From Pseudomonadota bacterium (GTDB lineage Bacteria; Pseudomonadota; Alphaproteobacteria; Rhizobiales; Xanthobacteraceae), in NCBI GenBank assembly GCA_023451825.1, contig JAEXYA010000037.1:1-64000 (forward strand): a DNA stretch of 64,000 nt. The letters run 5' to 3'. The translations under genes and the position numbers were made by a program. Below are positions 16,100 to 24,769 of the stretch, in pieces (position 1 is the stretch's first letter; each line of letters begins with the position of its first letter). The notes under the pieces are model-generated. The model was not told where the DNA came from. It saw only the letters and a list, made by a program, of their open reading frames with translations, and did no database searches.

Positions 16100-17602
16100 T
16101 CAATCCACCACGATCTTCACGCGATCCCGGGGCTTCACCTGTGCGTTCGCTTCGAGACCGTTCATCACGCGAAAACGCTCGAGCGGGCGATCGACGCCGC
16201 TCATGCGATGCGCCAGCGATTCCACGGTGTCGCCGGGTTGCACGTTGATCACTTTCAGCCGCAGCGGACGCGCGGCTTGGATCTCCGCAAGCGTCAGGCG
16301 GCGGAACGAATTGACGGTCTCGCGGGCATTGCGCTCGCTTTCATTGGTCTTCTGCTTGGCGGCGAAGATGAAGCGATAGACATCGCTGCCGAACCGTAGC
16401 GCATAGACACGGAATTGCCACTGATCGCCACGGGCAAGCGCTGTCGCGGCAGGGAAGCCGTTGATGGTGACTTCCTCAGTCGTCGCCTTGTCGACATTCT
16501 CCATCCAGCCGGAATTGAGATAGTCGCTGAGCGTCTGCTCGGAGGGCACGCGGACCACGTCGAAGCGCATGGCCTGATTGCCGCCTTCGCGGACGCCGAT
16601 CACCGCCTGCGCGGTGTTGTCGAGCGAGAACGCATCAGGTGCCTGGAAGGTGAAGCCGAGTTTCGGATGCAGGAAGCGACGGCCGCGGACGAAGCCTTCG
16701 CTCGGGTCTTCGCCATAGACGATGCCGTCGATGGCGGCGAGATAGGTCTCGCGATCACGCTCGCCGCTGCCACCCGATGGTGAGGCATATTGGCGGGCAT
16801 TGGCTTGCGCATTCTGCACGCGCTCAGGCGTAGCCGGATGCGACGACAGAAAATCCTGCGCGCGGGGATCGAGCGGCGTGCGGCTCGCCTTCAGCGCGGC
16901 GTTGCGCTCCATCGCGGAGAGGAAACGCGAGGCGCCGAACGGATCGAAATGCGCGCGGGCGGAGATGCCGACGCCGATGCCGTCGGCCTCGAATTCCTGC
17001 GCACGCGAGAAGCTCGCCATTGTCAGCTTCGATTTGGCGAGGGCGAGTGCCGTCAGATCGGGATCGTTGGTGCCCATGTCGGAAACGACGCGGGTAACGA
17101 CGGCGGCCTGCTTGGCCTGTTCTTCGCGGATCGAGGCGTGTTTGGCGAGCACATGCGCCATCTCATGCGACAGCACGGAGGCGAGCTCCGATGTATCGCT
17201 GGCAAGCGCCACGAGGCCGCGGGTGACATAGAGCTGGCCGGTCGGCAACGCGAAGGCGTTGACGGCGCCGGAATTGAGGATGGTGACCTTGTAAGCGAGG
17301 TCAGGCCGTTCGGAGACCGCGACCAGGCGCTCGACGGTCTTGGAGATCAGCGATTCGAGCCGCGGGTCGTCATAGGAGCCGCCATAGGAGGCGAGGATGC
17401 GCTCGTGCTCTTTTTCGGCGGCGGGTGTCTGGACAATGGCGGGCTTGGGTGGCTTGGCAGGGGTCGGCGGCTTCACCGCGGCGGAAGCGGCCTCGAAACG
17501 GCTGGTGTCGCCGCAGGCCGATAGCGAGAGGGCCGCGCATAGCACAACCGGCGCAGCCCAAAGGCGGCGGCTCAAGCTGGTTTGCCGTCCCACACACGTC
17601 AC
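16100..17602 (-). CDS. M48-family metalloprotease lipoprotein (BepA-like)
   Basis: The product has 500 residues. The N-terminus ends in a lipobox, LSLSAC, with Cys30 as the lipidated residue, so it is probably anchored to a membrane on the periplasmic side. The zinc site HEMAH is at 146-150 and the third ligand lies in QEFEADGIG (about 202-210), both intact. This matches BepA/LoiP-type peptidases that act on misassembled outer-membrane proteins. About residues 300-430 form an extra domain with GFTFQAPDAF and a serine-rich sheet. The C-terminus VINVQPGDTVESLAHRMSG is LysM-like and may bind peptidoglycan. It lies 16 bases behind the nuclease-like gene on the same strand, probably in one operon. 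Confidence 0.9.
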   Translation of the reverse strand: MTCVGRQTSLSRRLWAAPVVLCAALSLSACGDTSRFEAASAAVKPPTPAKPPKPAIVQTPAAEKEHERILASYGGSYDDPRLESLISKTVERLVAVSERPDLAYKVTILNSGAVNAFALPTGQLYVTRGLVALASDTSELASVLSHEMAHVLAKHASIREEQAKQAAVVTRVVSDMGTNDPDLTALALAKSKLTMASFSRAQEFEADGIGVGISARAHFDPFGASRFLSAMERNAALKASRTPLDPRAQDFLSSHPATPERVQNAQANARQYASPSGGSGERDRETYLAAIDGIVYGEDPSEGFVRGRRFLHPKLGFTFQAPDAFSLDNTAQAVIGVREGGNQAMRFDVVRVPSEQTLSDYLNSGWMENVDKATTEEVTINGFPAATALARGDQWQFRVYALRFGSDVYRFIFAAKQKTNESERNARETVNSFRRLTLAEIQAARPLRLKVINVQPGDTVESLAHRMSGVDRPLERFRVMNGLEANAQVKPRDRVKIVVD

Positions 17603-17618
17603 GTCGCTGCGTCCTGCC

Positions 17619-18422
17619 TCAATCCCTGGCGGTCACCTGGTCCCCGACCGCCTCGATCTGCCCCACATGGCGGACCTCGATCCGCGGCCCACCGCGGCTC
17701 TCGACCCATCCACGCACCCGAATCCGTCGTCCTTCGAGGGATTTCAGCACAATTCCTGCCCCTGCGAAGGCTGGTATCATGCGCCTTGAAATAGACACGG
17801 CAAAGTCCCGTGTCCAGCGACGGCCAAAATTGAGATAAGTCGTGCTGCCGGCTTCCCGGACGGACAAAACGCGCCCTTCGACCACGACGAAACGCCCCAA
17901 CTGCGCCTGAATGTCGCCCGGAATTGCGGCGTTTTTGATGACGCCATCGCGCGACCATAGTCCCGTTTTGGCACGGCGGGCCGTGGCCTCGGCTGCGGCG
18001 AGTTCCGCGGCGCAGCCGCGGTCGGAAAGGGTGCCGGAGGCAAGGGCCAGACCGGTGCTGAGAATACGAGCTTGAAGCGGCCGGCCGTCGATGTCGGAAA
18101 AGATGAAGCCGGTCTGGCGGCCATAGCGATCGGGGGTGTCGGAGTCGCCATGGATCGCGATATCGCCGACGGGGATCAGGGCCCTGATCATATCGGCGGA
18201 GGGCGGCGTGTCGGCGGGTTCAATACCGGCGAGGCGGATTTCGGCACCGTCGCTCATGCGCAATGTGCGGATATCGATGGCGGACGCGATGCGGCCGATG
18301 CCTTGCGGTTCGAACCAGCAGGCAGAGGCGTGTGCGATCGTGATCGACGCGGTGATGCAAAGCGGGGTTAGCAAGGCCGCGGCAGTTCGCCGTCTCACAC
18401 GCGCATTGATCGCGACACGCAT
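17619..18422 (-). CDS. Thermonuclease-like (SNase-fold) exported protein
   Basis: The product has 267 residues from ATG 18422; the frame reaches 18569, but a signal peptide begins at the chosen start (MRVAINARVRRRTAAALLTPLCITASITIAHA, in parts). The mature region has RLAGIEPADTPP, DRYGRQTGFIF and ARRAKTGLWS, matching the OB-fold of staphylococcal nuclease homologues. The arginine in RLAGIE and the DRYGR segment occupy the places of the family's active-site region, but the usual acidic metal ligands are not obvious, so activity is uncertain. It is upstream of and probably co-transcribed with the M48 protease. Confidence 0.7.
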   Translation of the reverse strand: MRVAINARVRRRTAAALLTPLCITASITIAHASACWFEPQGIGRIASAIDIRTLRMSDGAEIRLAGIEPADTPPSADMIRALIPVGDIAIHGDSDTPDRYGRQTGFIFSDIDGRPLQARILSTGLALASGTLSDRGCAAELAAAEATARRAKTGLWSRDGVIKNAAIPGDIQAQLGRFVVVEGRVLSVREAGSTTYLNFGRRWTRDFAVSISRRMIPAFAGAGIVLKSLEGRRIRVRGWVESRGGPRIEVRHVGQIEAVGDQVTARD

Positions 18423-18621
18423 GACCCACCCTGTTTGCTGACGCTCAACCCTATGTCGGTATCGCGGCACGCGTCCATTCCGCTTTGCGGAAACAGCTGC
18501 ATCCTTTGAGCGATTCTCGCGCGATGTCTCACCCTGCAGCGGCTTGCCGCTGTTGTTCCCTTGCGGCATGATCGCGTCAACAACGAATGCCGCGCAAAAA
18601 TGCGCGACGAGGGAGGACTAC

Positions 18622-19839
18622 GTGAAGACCAAGACTCTACTTTCTAGCCTGCTCGCATCGACCATGATCCTGGCCGCGACATCGGGGGCGATGGCGCAGA
18701 ACAAGCCGCTCAAGCTCGGCGCGATCCTCGATATGTCCGGCCTCTATGCCGATATCACCGGCCCCGGCAGCGAACTCGCCGCGAAGATGGCCGCGGAAGA
18801 TTTCGGTGGCGAAGTGCTGGGCCGCAAGGTCGAGATCGTGGTCGGCGATCATCTCAACAAGGCGGACCTCTCGGCGAATATCGCACGCGACATGCTCGAC
18901 AATCAGGGTGTCGAGGCGATCATCGACGTCGCTGCATCGGCGACCGCGCTGGCCGCCGGCGAGATCGCCAAGGCGCGCAACAAGATCATCATGTATAGCG
19001 GCCCGGGCGCCATCCGCCTCAGCAACGAGGCCTGCGGTCCCTATACCGTGCATTACGCCTATGACACCTATGCGCAGGCCAATGTGACGGGCCTTGCCAC
19101 GGTGAAGCAGGGGCTCGACAGCTGGTTCTTTCTCACCGCCGACTATGCTTTCGGCCAGGATCTCGAGCGCGATACGTCGAACGTGATCAAGAAGACCGGC
19201 GGCAAGGTGCTCGGCAATGTCCGGCATCCGATCAACACCGCGGATTTCTCCTCCTTCCTGCTGCAGGCCCAATCGTCGGGCGCCAAGGTGATCGGCCTCG
19301 CCAATGCCGGCGGCGACACCATCAATGCCATCAAGCAGGCTGCGGAATTCGGCATCACCAAGAAGGGCGGCCAGAAGATGTCGCCGCTGCTCGCCTTCAT
19401 TTCGGACATCGACAGCGTCGGTCTCGAAACGGCCCAGGGCCTGGTTCTCGCCGAAGCGTTCTATTGGGACCTGAACGACGAAACCCGCGCCTTCACCAAG
19501 CGCTTCCAGGAGCGCAACAAGGGCCGCGTGCCGACCTCGGCGCAGGCCGGCGTCTACTCGTCGGTGGGCCACTATCTGAAGGCTGTGAAGGCGGCCGGCA
19601 CGACGGATTCAGCAGCGGTGATCGCCAAGCTGAAGGAACTGCCGATCAACGACATGTTCGCCAAGAACGGCAAGATCCGCGAGGACGGCCGCATGGTGCA
19701 TGACATGTATCTGTTCGAGATCAAGAAGCCGTCGGACTCGAAGGGCCGCTGGGATTACTACAAGCTGCTCGCCACGGTGCCGGGCGACCAGGCGTTCCAG
19801 CCACTGTCGGAATCGCGTTGCCCGCTGGTGAAGAAGTAA
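18622..19839 (+). CDS. Periplasmic amino-acid/branched-chain-type ABC substrate-binding protein
   Basis: The product has 405 residues from the GTG at 18622, which has GGGAGG eight bases upstream; ATG-initiated alternatives lack a site. The signal peptide is VKTKTLLSSLLASTMILAAT with cleavage after AMA. The mature part starts KPLKLGAILDMSGLYADITG, the hallmark of LivK-type (Peripla_BP_6) proteins. SAQAGVYSSVGHYLKAV near the end fits the family. No permease or ATPase genes follow, so this is an orphan binding protein here. Its position before acyl-CoA genes hints that the ligand is an organic acid, but that is inference. Confidence 0.85.
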   Translation: MKTKTLLSSLLASTMILAATSGAMAQNKPLKLGAILDMSGLYADITGPGSELAAKMAAEDFGGEVLGRKVEIVVGDHLNKADLSANIARDMLDNQGVEAIIDVAASATALAAGEIAKARNKIIMYSGPGAIRLSNEACGPYTVHYAYDTYAQANVTGLATVKQGLDSWFFLTADYAFGQDLERDTSNVIKKTGGKVLGNVRHPINTADFSSFLLQAQSSGAKVIGLANAGGDTINAIKQAAEFGITKKGGQKMSPLLAFISDIDSVGLETAQGLVLAEAFYWDLNDETRAFTKRFQERNKGRVPTSAQAGVYSSVGHYLKAVKAAGTTDSAAVIAKLKELPINDMFAKNGKIREDGRMVHDMYLFEIKKPSDSKGRWDYYKLLATVPGDQAFQPLSESRCPLVKK

Positions 19840-19848
19840 GGCTCCGTC

Positions 19849-19951
19849 CTCATCCTGAGGAGCCGCATAGCGGCGTCTCGAAGGATGGCAGTGGAGCTCC
19901 AGCATCTCATGGTTCGAGACGGCGCCTGCGGGCGCCTCCTCACCATGAGGG
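19849..19951. repeat. Composite dispersed repeat, copy B
   Basis: The left half 19849-19888 has CTCATCCTGAGGAGCCGC and GGCGTCTCGAAGGATGG; the right half 19908-19951 has CATGGTTCGAGACGGCGC and GCGCCTCCTCACCATGAGG. It lies between the binding protein and an enoyl-CoA hydratase gene. Confidence 0.8.
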
Positions 19952-19991
19952 CGGTGGGTTTGGCTACGAAGAAAAAGAAAAGGAATACTTG

Positions 19992-20780
19992 ATGAGCGAC
20001 ATCGTCCTGCAGGACCTCGATAACGGTCTTCTCACCATCACCATGAACCGCCCGGATCGGCGCAATGCGCTGAACGTGGAAATGACCGAAGGTCTGGTCG
20101 CGGCCGCGCGCCGCGCCCAGGAAGATCATGAGGTGCGCGCGGTGCTGATCAAGGGCGCTGGCGGCACCTTCTGTGTCGGCGGCGATGTGAAGTCGATGGC
20201 CGCCGGCCGGGCGCCGCTGCCGTTCGAGGCCAAGCGGGTCAATCTGCGCAAGGGCATGGAAGTCTCGCGCACCCTGCACACGATGGCGAAGCCGGTGGTG
20301 GCACAGCTCGACGGTGCTGCTGCAGGCGCGGGTCTGTCCATTGCGCTGTCATGCGATCTCCGCGTTGCCTCGAGCTCGGTGAAGATCACCACGGCCTTCG
20401 CCAAGGTCGGCTTCTCCGGCGATTACGGCGGCACCTATTTTCTGACAAAAATGCTCGGCAGCGCCAAGGCGCGCGAGCTGTATCTGATGTCGCCGGTGTT
20501 GACGGCGCAGGAGGCGCTTGGGTTGGGCATGGTCACCAAGGTGGTCGATGACGCCGAAGTGGAAACGGCAGCGCGCGAACTCGCAATGTCGCTCGCACGT
20601 GGCCCCAGCATCACCTACGGCTACATCAAGGCCAATATCAACAATGCCGAGACGATGACTTTGGAAGCCTGTTTCGACGGCGAGGCGATCCATCACACCC
20701 GCTGCAGCGACACCGACGATCACAAGGAGGCCTCAAAGGCCTTCGTCGAAAAGCGCAAGCCAGTCTTCAAGGGACAATGA
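19992..20780 (+). CDS. Enoyl-CoA hydratase/isomerase family protein
   Basis: The product has 262 residues from ATG 19992, with AAAAGGAA upstream. A crotonase fold is clear: ITMNRPDRRNALNVEM, GAGGTFCVGGDVKSM (oxyanion-hole strand), AQLDGAAAGAGLSIALSCDLRVAS and the helix FAKVGFSGDYGGTYFLTKMLGSAKAREL. The usual second glutamate of hydratases is not certain (KVGFSGDYGG), so an isomerase or other crotonase reaction is possible. It overlaps the glyoxalase-like gene by 4 bases (ATGA), so the two are translationally coupled. Confidence 0.9.
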   Translation: MSDIVLQDLDNGLLTITMNRPDRRNALNVEMTEGLVAAARRAQEDHEVRAVLIKGAGGTFCVGGDVKSMAAGRAPLPFEAKRVNLRKGMEVSRTLHTMAKPVVAQLDGAAAGAGLSIALSCDLRVASSSVKITTAFAKVGFSGDYGGTYFLTKMLGSAKARELYLMSPVLTAQEALGLGMVTKVVDDAEVETAARELAMSLARGPSITYGYIKANINNAETMTLEACFDGEAIHHTRCSDTDDHKEASKAFVEKRKPVFKGQ

Positions 20781-21544
20781 TCATGAGCCAGATGCGGTTG
20801 CGGCAAGTTTGTCTGGTCGCTCCGCATCTGGAGCCGGTCGTGTCTGACATCACGGCGATCCTCGGCCTCGATGTCTGCTATCGCGATCCGCATGTGGAAA
20901 AATACGGGCTCGAAAATGCGCTGATGCCGGTCGATGCCACGCTGCTCGAAGTGGTGGCGCCGACGCAGCCCGGCACGGCAGCCGGTCGCTTCATCGAAAA
21001 GTCCGGCGGGCGCGGCGGCTATATGGTGATCCTGTCCTGCGAGGATCCCGATGAGCGCGGACGCTTCGCCGCCTCGATCGGCGTTCGCACTGCCAATGTG
21101 ATCGATCATCCGCCCTATCACGGCGTGCAGCTGCATCCGCGCGATTGCCGAGCCGCCTTCATCGAATTCAATCACACCGCAGGCAGCGACGACGATTTCG
21201 ATGCCTATCCGCCGGCTGGCCCGAACTGGCAGGAGGCGATCCGTCACGACGTCACGCGCGCGCTGCTGGAAGTCGAGTTGCAGAGCCCGGATCACTATGA
21301 TCTCGCGCAGCACTGGAGCAATCTCATCGGCATCCCGCTGACGTCGTCGAAGGGCAATGATCCGCAGATCGTCTTCCCGAACGGTTGCCTGCGCTTCACC
21401 AAAGGCGCCGCCGAGGCGATGACCGGGCTCAAATTCCGCGTCAATGATGTCGCGCAGGTGATGGGAAAAGCACGGGCGCGGGGATGCCCGTCGGCGGGTG
21501 ATGCATTTCTGCTGGGCGGGGTCACGTTTCACGTCGTTGCGTGA
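20777..21544 (+). CDS. VOC/glyoxalase-like domain protein
   Basis: The product has 255 residues; ATG 20777 overlaps the preceding stop, and ATG 20783 is possible. MRLRQVCLVAPHLEPVVSDITAILGLDVCYRDP is the opening of a glyoxalase-like (VOC) domain. The sequence then has GGYMVILSCEDPDERGRFAASIGVRT and, after a linker, a second beta-alpha unit. VOC proteins bind a metal and act on diverse substrates (dioxygenases, epimerases, lactoylglutathione lyases). Its coupling to an enoyl-CoA hydratase suggests an acyl-CoA substrate, for instance an epimerase-like step. Confidence 0.8.
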   Translation: MIMSQMRLRQVCLVAPHLEPVVSDITAILGLDVCYRDPHVEKYGLENALMPVDATLLEVVAPTQPGTAAGRFIEKSGGRGGYMVILSCEDPDERGRFAASIGVRTANVIDHPPYHGVQLHPRDCRAAFIEFNHTAGSDDDFDAYPPAGPNWQEAIRHDVTRALLEVELQSPDHYDLAQHWSNLIGIPLTSSKGNDPQIVFPNGCLRFTKGAAEAMTGLKFRVNDVAQVMGKARARGCPSAGDAFLLGGVTFHVVA

Positions 21545-21598
21545 TCGCGGCAATCGCCGCACCATCACGCAACAATATAAAACGGGAAGCGCCATTCC

Positions 21599-23740
21599 AT
21601 GAGCAGCGCAACGGCCGCGGCGAATCCGCATCCGCTGGATACGTTCTTCAACCCATCCAGCATTGCCATCATCGGCGCCTCGCGTGACGTCCACAAGATC
21701 CCGGGGCTGCTTCTGGCTTTCCTGCGCAAGAATGCGTTTACCGGCGCGATCTATCCGGTCAATCCGAACTATCCCGATATCGATGGGTTGAAATGCTATC
21801 CATCCATGGGCGCGATCGGGCAGTCGGTCGATCTCGCCATCGTCATCATCCCTGCGCGTGCGGTGCTGGGCGCGCTGGAGGAATGCGCTGCGCTCGGCGT
21901 GAAACACGCGATCATCATCTCCTCCGGCTTTGCGGAGGAGGGCGGTGAGTCCATTGCCATGCAGGACGCGATCGCAGCGCTGGCGAAGCGCACGGGCATG
22001 CGGATTTCCGGGCCTAACGCCGAAGGCTATTACAACCAGATCGCCGGTATCGCCGCGACCTTCAGTCCGACCGTGGATATCAGGCCCGATCAACCGCGGC
22101 TTGTCGCGACAAGCAAGCGGATCGGCATCGTCGCGCAATCCGGCGGCATCGGCTTTGCCATCTATAATCGTGCCAAGGCCCTCGGCATCGCGCTGAGCAC
22201 CGTGATCTCGACGGGCAATGAATCCGACCTCGGAGCGGGCGAATTCCTAGACTACATGGTGCGGGATCCCGCCACCGACGTGATCCTGCTGTTTATCGAG
22301 GGCATTCGCGACATCGACAAATTTTTGTCCGCCGCGCAGAAGGCCGCAGAGATCGGCAAGCCGATCATCGTGACCAAGGTCGGCCGGTCTGGCGCGGGGG
22401 AGCGCGCGGCCGCCTCGCATACGGCGAGCATGGCGGGATGGACGGCTGCTTATGACGCGGTGTTCGCGCGCTATGGCTTCATCGTCTCCAATGATCTCGA
22501 TGAAGCCGTCAGTATTGCTGCTGTGCTGACCACGGCGCCGTTGCCGAAGGGGGATCGGGTGGCGGTCGTCACCGTCTCGGGCGGCGCAGGAATCTGGGGA
22601 GCCGATGCCGTGTCGGCGCAGGGGCTGCACGTGCCGGAATTGTCGGAGGGCGTGCAGGCGACAATTCGCGGCCTGATCCCGTCTTATGGTTCAGCCTGCA
22701 ATCCCGTCGATATCACCGCTCAGGCGGTGCATAGCGGTGGGCTGCAGAAGACGATCGAGCTGCTCGACAAATCGCATGAGGTCGATGCGATCCTGGTGGT
22801 GATCTCGCTGTCCAGCGAAACGCGGATGCCGTTCAAGACGCCGGATCTGAAGCCGGTGATCACGGCGCAAAACAAGCCGATCGTGTTCTGGTCCTATACG
22901 TTGCCGTCGAATTTTGCGCGGAGCGGGCTCGCGGAATTCGGTGTCGTGGTGCTGTCCGGGCTCACGCATGCGAGCGTGGCGTTGCGCAAGCTGGTCGACC
23001 ATGCGCGTTTCAAGCCGGTCGTGGCTGTCGCCGAGGCTGCGCTGGCGCCGGTGGATCTCGCCAAGCATCTCACAGCGCCGACCCTGTCGGAGCATGACAG
23101 CAAGACGCTGCTGCAGGTCGCGGGCGTTGCCTTGCCGAACGAAATTCTTGTTGCCGAAAAATCGCTACTCGACGCGGCGATTGCCAAGGTCGGCTTCCCG
23201 CTGGTGATGAAGATCCAGTCGCGCGATATCCCGCACAAGAGCGAGGTCGGCGGCGTGAAGGTGAACATTGCGACCGGAGATGAGGCCGCCGCTGCATATG
23301 ATGCGCTGATTACGAGCGCGCAGGCGCATCGACCTCAGGCGGCGCTTCAGGGCGTTCTTATCTCGCCGATGGCAAAGAAAGGCGTTGAGATCATCGTCGG
23401 CACGCTGCTGGACAAGACATTCGGGCCGATGGTGATTGTAGGGCTCGGTGGCGTGACAACGGAGCTGTTCAAGGATGTCGTCTATCGCCCGGCACCTGTG
23501 AGTGCGCAGGAAGCGGAAGAGATGCTCGGCGCCTTGAAAGGCGCGCCACTGCTGAACGGGTTTCGTGGCGCGGCGAAAGCGGATGTGTCAGCCGCATCGG
23601 GACTGATCGCGCAGGTCTCGCAATTGGCTGCGCAGCTCAAAGGCGAGGTGGCGGAGATCGAACTCAATCCCGTGTTGGTGCATCCGGAAGGAGAGGGCGT
23701 GACGATTGTGGACGCGCTGGTGGTGAAAAAGGCTCCGTAG
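21599..23740 (+). CDS. Acyl-CoA synthetase, ADP-forming type (acetate-CoA ligase family)
   Basis: The product has 713 residues. The N-terminal CoA-binding domain has SIAIIGASRDVHKIPGLLLAFLRKNAFTG and YPVNPNYPDIDG. The succinyl-CoA synthetase-like part has IGIVAQSGGIGFAIYNRAK and the phospho-histidine motif ASHTASMAGW. The C-terminal third is an ATP-grasp domain (VGFPLVMKIQSRDIPHKSEVGGVKV, ISPMAKKGVEIIVGT, and VAEIELNPVLVHPEG). Such enzymes make acyl-CoA from acid, CoA and ATP with ADP and Pi. It lies 54 bases after the VOC gene and probably belongs to the same operon. The acid substrate cannot be read from the sequence. Confidence 0.9.
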   Translation: MSSATAAANPHPLDTFFNPSSIAIIGASRDVHKIPGLLLAFLRKNAFTGAIYPVNPNYPDIDGLKCYPSMGAIGQSVDLAIVIIPARAVLGALEECAALGVKHAIIISSGFAEEGGESIAMQDAIAALAKRTGMRISGPNAEGYYNQIAGIAATFSPTVDIRPDQPRLVATSKRIGIVAQSGGIGFAIYNRAKALGIALSTVISTGNESDLGAGEFLDYMVRDPATDVILLFIEGIRDIDKFLSAAQKAAEIGKPIIVTKVGRSGAGERAAASHTASMAGWTAAYDAVFARYGFIVSNDLDEAVSIAAVLTTAPLPKGDRVAVVTVSGGAGIWGADAVSAQGLHVPELSEGVQATIRGLIPSYGSACNPVDITAQAVHSGGLQKTIELLDKSHEVDAILVVISLSSETRMPFKTPDLKPVITAQNKPIVFWSYTLPSNFARSGLAEFGVVVLSGLTHASVALRKLVDHARFKPVVAVAEAALAPVDLAKHLTAPTLSEHDSKTLLQVAGVALPNEILVAEKSLLDAAIAKVGFPLVMKIQSRDIPHKSEVGGVKVNIATGDEAAAAYDALITSAQAHRPQAALQGVLISPMAKKGVEIIVGTLLDKTFGPMVIVGLGGVTTELFKDVVYRPAPVSAQEAEEMLGALKGAPLLNGFRGAAKADVSAASGLIAQVSQLAAQLKGEVAEIELNPVLVHPEGEGVTIVDALVVKKAP

Positions 23741-23758
23741 TTTTCGACCCACTCCGCC

Positions 23759-23847
23759 CTCATCCTGAGGAGCCGCGTAGCGGCGTCTCGACGGATGACA
23801 ACAACTCATGGTTCGAGACGGCGCTGCGCGCCTCCTCACCATGAGGG
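23759..23847. repeat. Composite dispersed repeat, copy C
   Basis: The left half 23759-23798 (CTCATCCTGAGGAGCCGC, GCGGCGTCTCGACGG) and the right half 23807-23847 (CATGGTTCGAGACGGCGC, GCGCCTCCTCACCATGAGGG) match copy B in order and orientation, with a shorter centre. Confidence 0.8.
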
Positions 23848-23862
23848 TGGGAGAGGGACAAA

Positions 23863-23893
23863 TTAAAATGGCCGGAGTTTCCTCCGGCCATTT
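23863..23893 (-). terminator. Terminator of the acyl-CoA dehydrogenase operon
   Basis: AAATGGCCGGAG (23866-23877) and CTCCGGCCATTT (23882-23893) form a perfect 12-bp stem with loop TTTC. On the minus strand a T-rich stretch follows, 36 bases past the hydratase stop. Confidence 0.85.
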
Positions 23894-23928
23894 CAGTGTG
23901 AGGTTTGCAAAACAAACCCGGCGGGGAC

Positions 23929-24744
23929 TTAGCGCCCCTTGAAGTTCGGTACCCGGCGTTCGGACGTGGCCGCAACGCCTTCCTTGAAGTCTTCCGTCTT
24001 GCGCAAGCGCGTCTGCTCGGCGAGCTCGTGTTCGGTGGCCTTGGCGACGCGGTCGGCGAGGCCGTTGCGCATGGTGGCGCGGGTCGATAGCAGGCCGAGC
24101 GGCGAGTTCTCGGCGATTTCCTCGGCAAGCTTGATGGCGGCATCGCGGACCTGGTCCTGCGGCACCAGCACATTGGCGAGGCCCATTTTCAGTGCTTCCT
24201 CGCCGCCGACGCGGCGCGAGGTGTAGAACATCAGCTCGGCATTGTTCTTGCCGATCAGCTCGGTGAGCGACACCGTCAGGCCGAAGCCGGGATGAAAGCC
24301 GAGGCGGGTGAAATTGGCGGCGAAGCGCGTTTCCGGGCAGGCGACGCGGAAATCAGCGGACACGGCAAGGCCGAGGCCGCCGCCGATGGCGGCGCCCTGC
24401 ACGGCAGCGACGATCGGCTTCTTGGCGCGGAAGATGCGTACGGCTTCCATATAGAGATGGCCGATGGAGCCGAGATTGTCGGCGGGATCGCCGCCCTTCT
24501 TGCCTTCGGCTTCCGCAACGGTCTCCTTGCGGTTCGGATCGCTGAAATCGGCGCCGGCGCAGAACGCCTTCCCCTGCGCGCACAGCACGGTGGCGCGCAG
24601 TTCGGGATTGGCGTCGATTTCGTCGAGCGCATTGGCGATCTGCTGGATCAGCAGGATGTCGAAGAAGTTGAGCGGCGGCTTGCGGATCTCGATGATCGCG
24701 ATGTGGCCACGGGTTTCGACGGCGATATCTTTGTAGGTTGTCAT
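23929..24744 (-). CDS. Enoyl-CoA hydratase/isomerase family protein
   Basis: The product has 271 residues. The crotonase signature is present: IAIIEIRKPPLNFFDILLI, CAQGKAFCAGADFSD, AAVQGAAIGGGLGLAVSADFRVACPETRFAANFTRLGFHPGFGLTVSL. The region RLGFHPGFG lacks the second catalytic glutamate of classic hydratases. It is the last gene of a minus-strand operon after two acyl-CoA dehydrogenases and is followed by a strong terminator. It likely hydrates or otherwise processes the enoyl-CoA produced by them. Confidence 0.9.
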   Translation of the reverse strand: MTTYKDIAVETRGHIAIIEIRKPPLNFFDILLIQQIANALDEIDANPELRATVLCAQGKAFCAGADFSDPNRKETVAEAEGKKGGDPADNLGSIGHLYMEAVRIFRAKKPIVAAVQGAAIGGGLGLAVSADFRVACPETRFAANFTRLGFHPGFGLTVSLTELIGKNNAELMFYTSRRVGGEEALKMGLANVLVPQDQVRDAAIKLAEEIAENSPLGLLSTRATMRNGLADRVAKATEHELAEQTRLRKTEDFKEGVAATSERRVPNFKGR

Positions 24745-24769
24745 GATGTCCTCAATTCAATCGGTTTGA

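Noticed and set aside
18637..19572. 311-codon antisense frame opposite the binding protein
   Set aside because: It mirrors a gene with clear LivK motifs; composition is shadow-like.
20720..22138. 472-codon antisense frame across two sense genes
   Set aside because: It crosses the VOC and CoA-ligase genes, both with clear family motifs, and has shadow composition.
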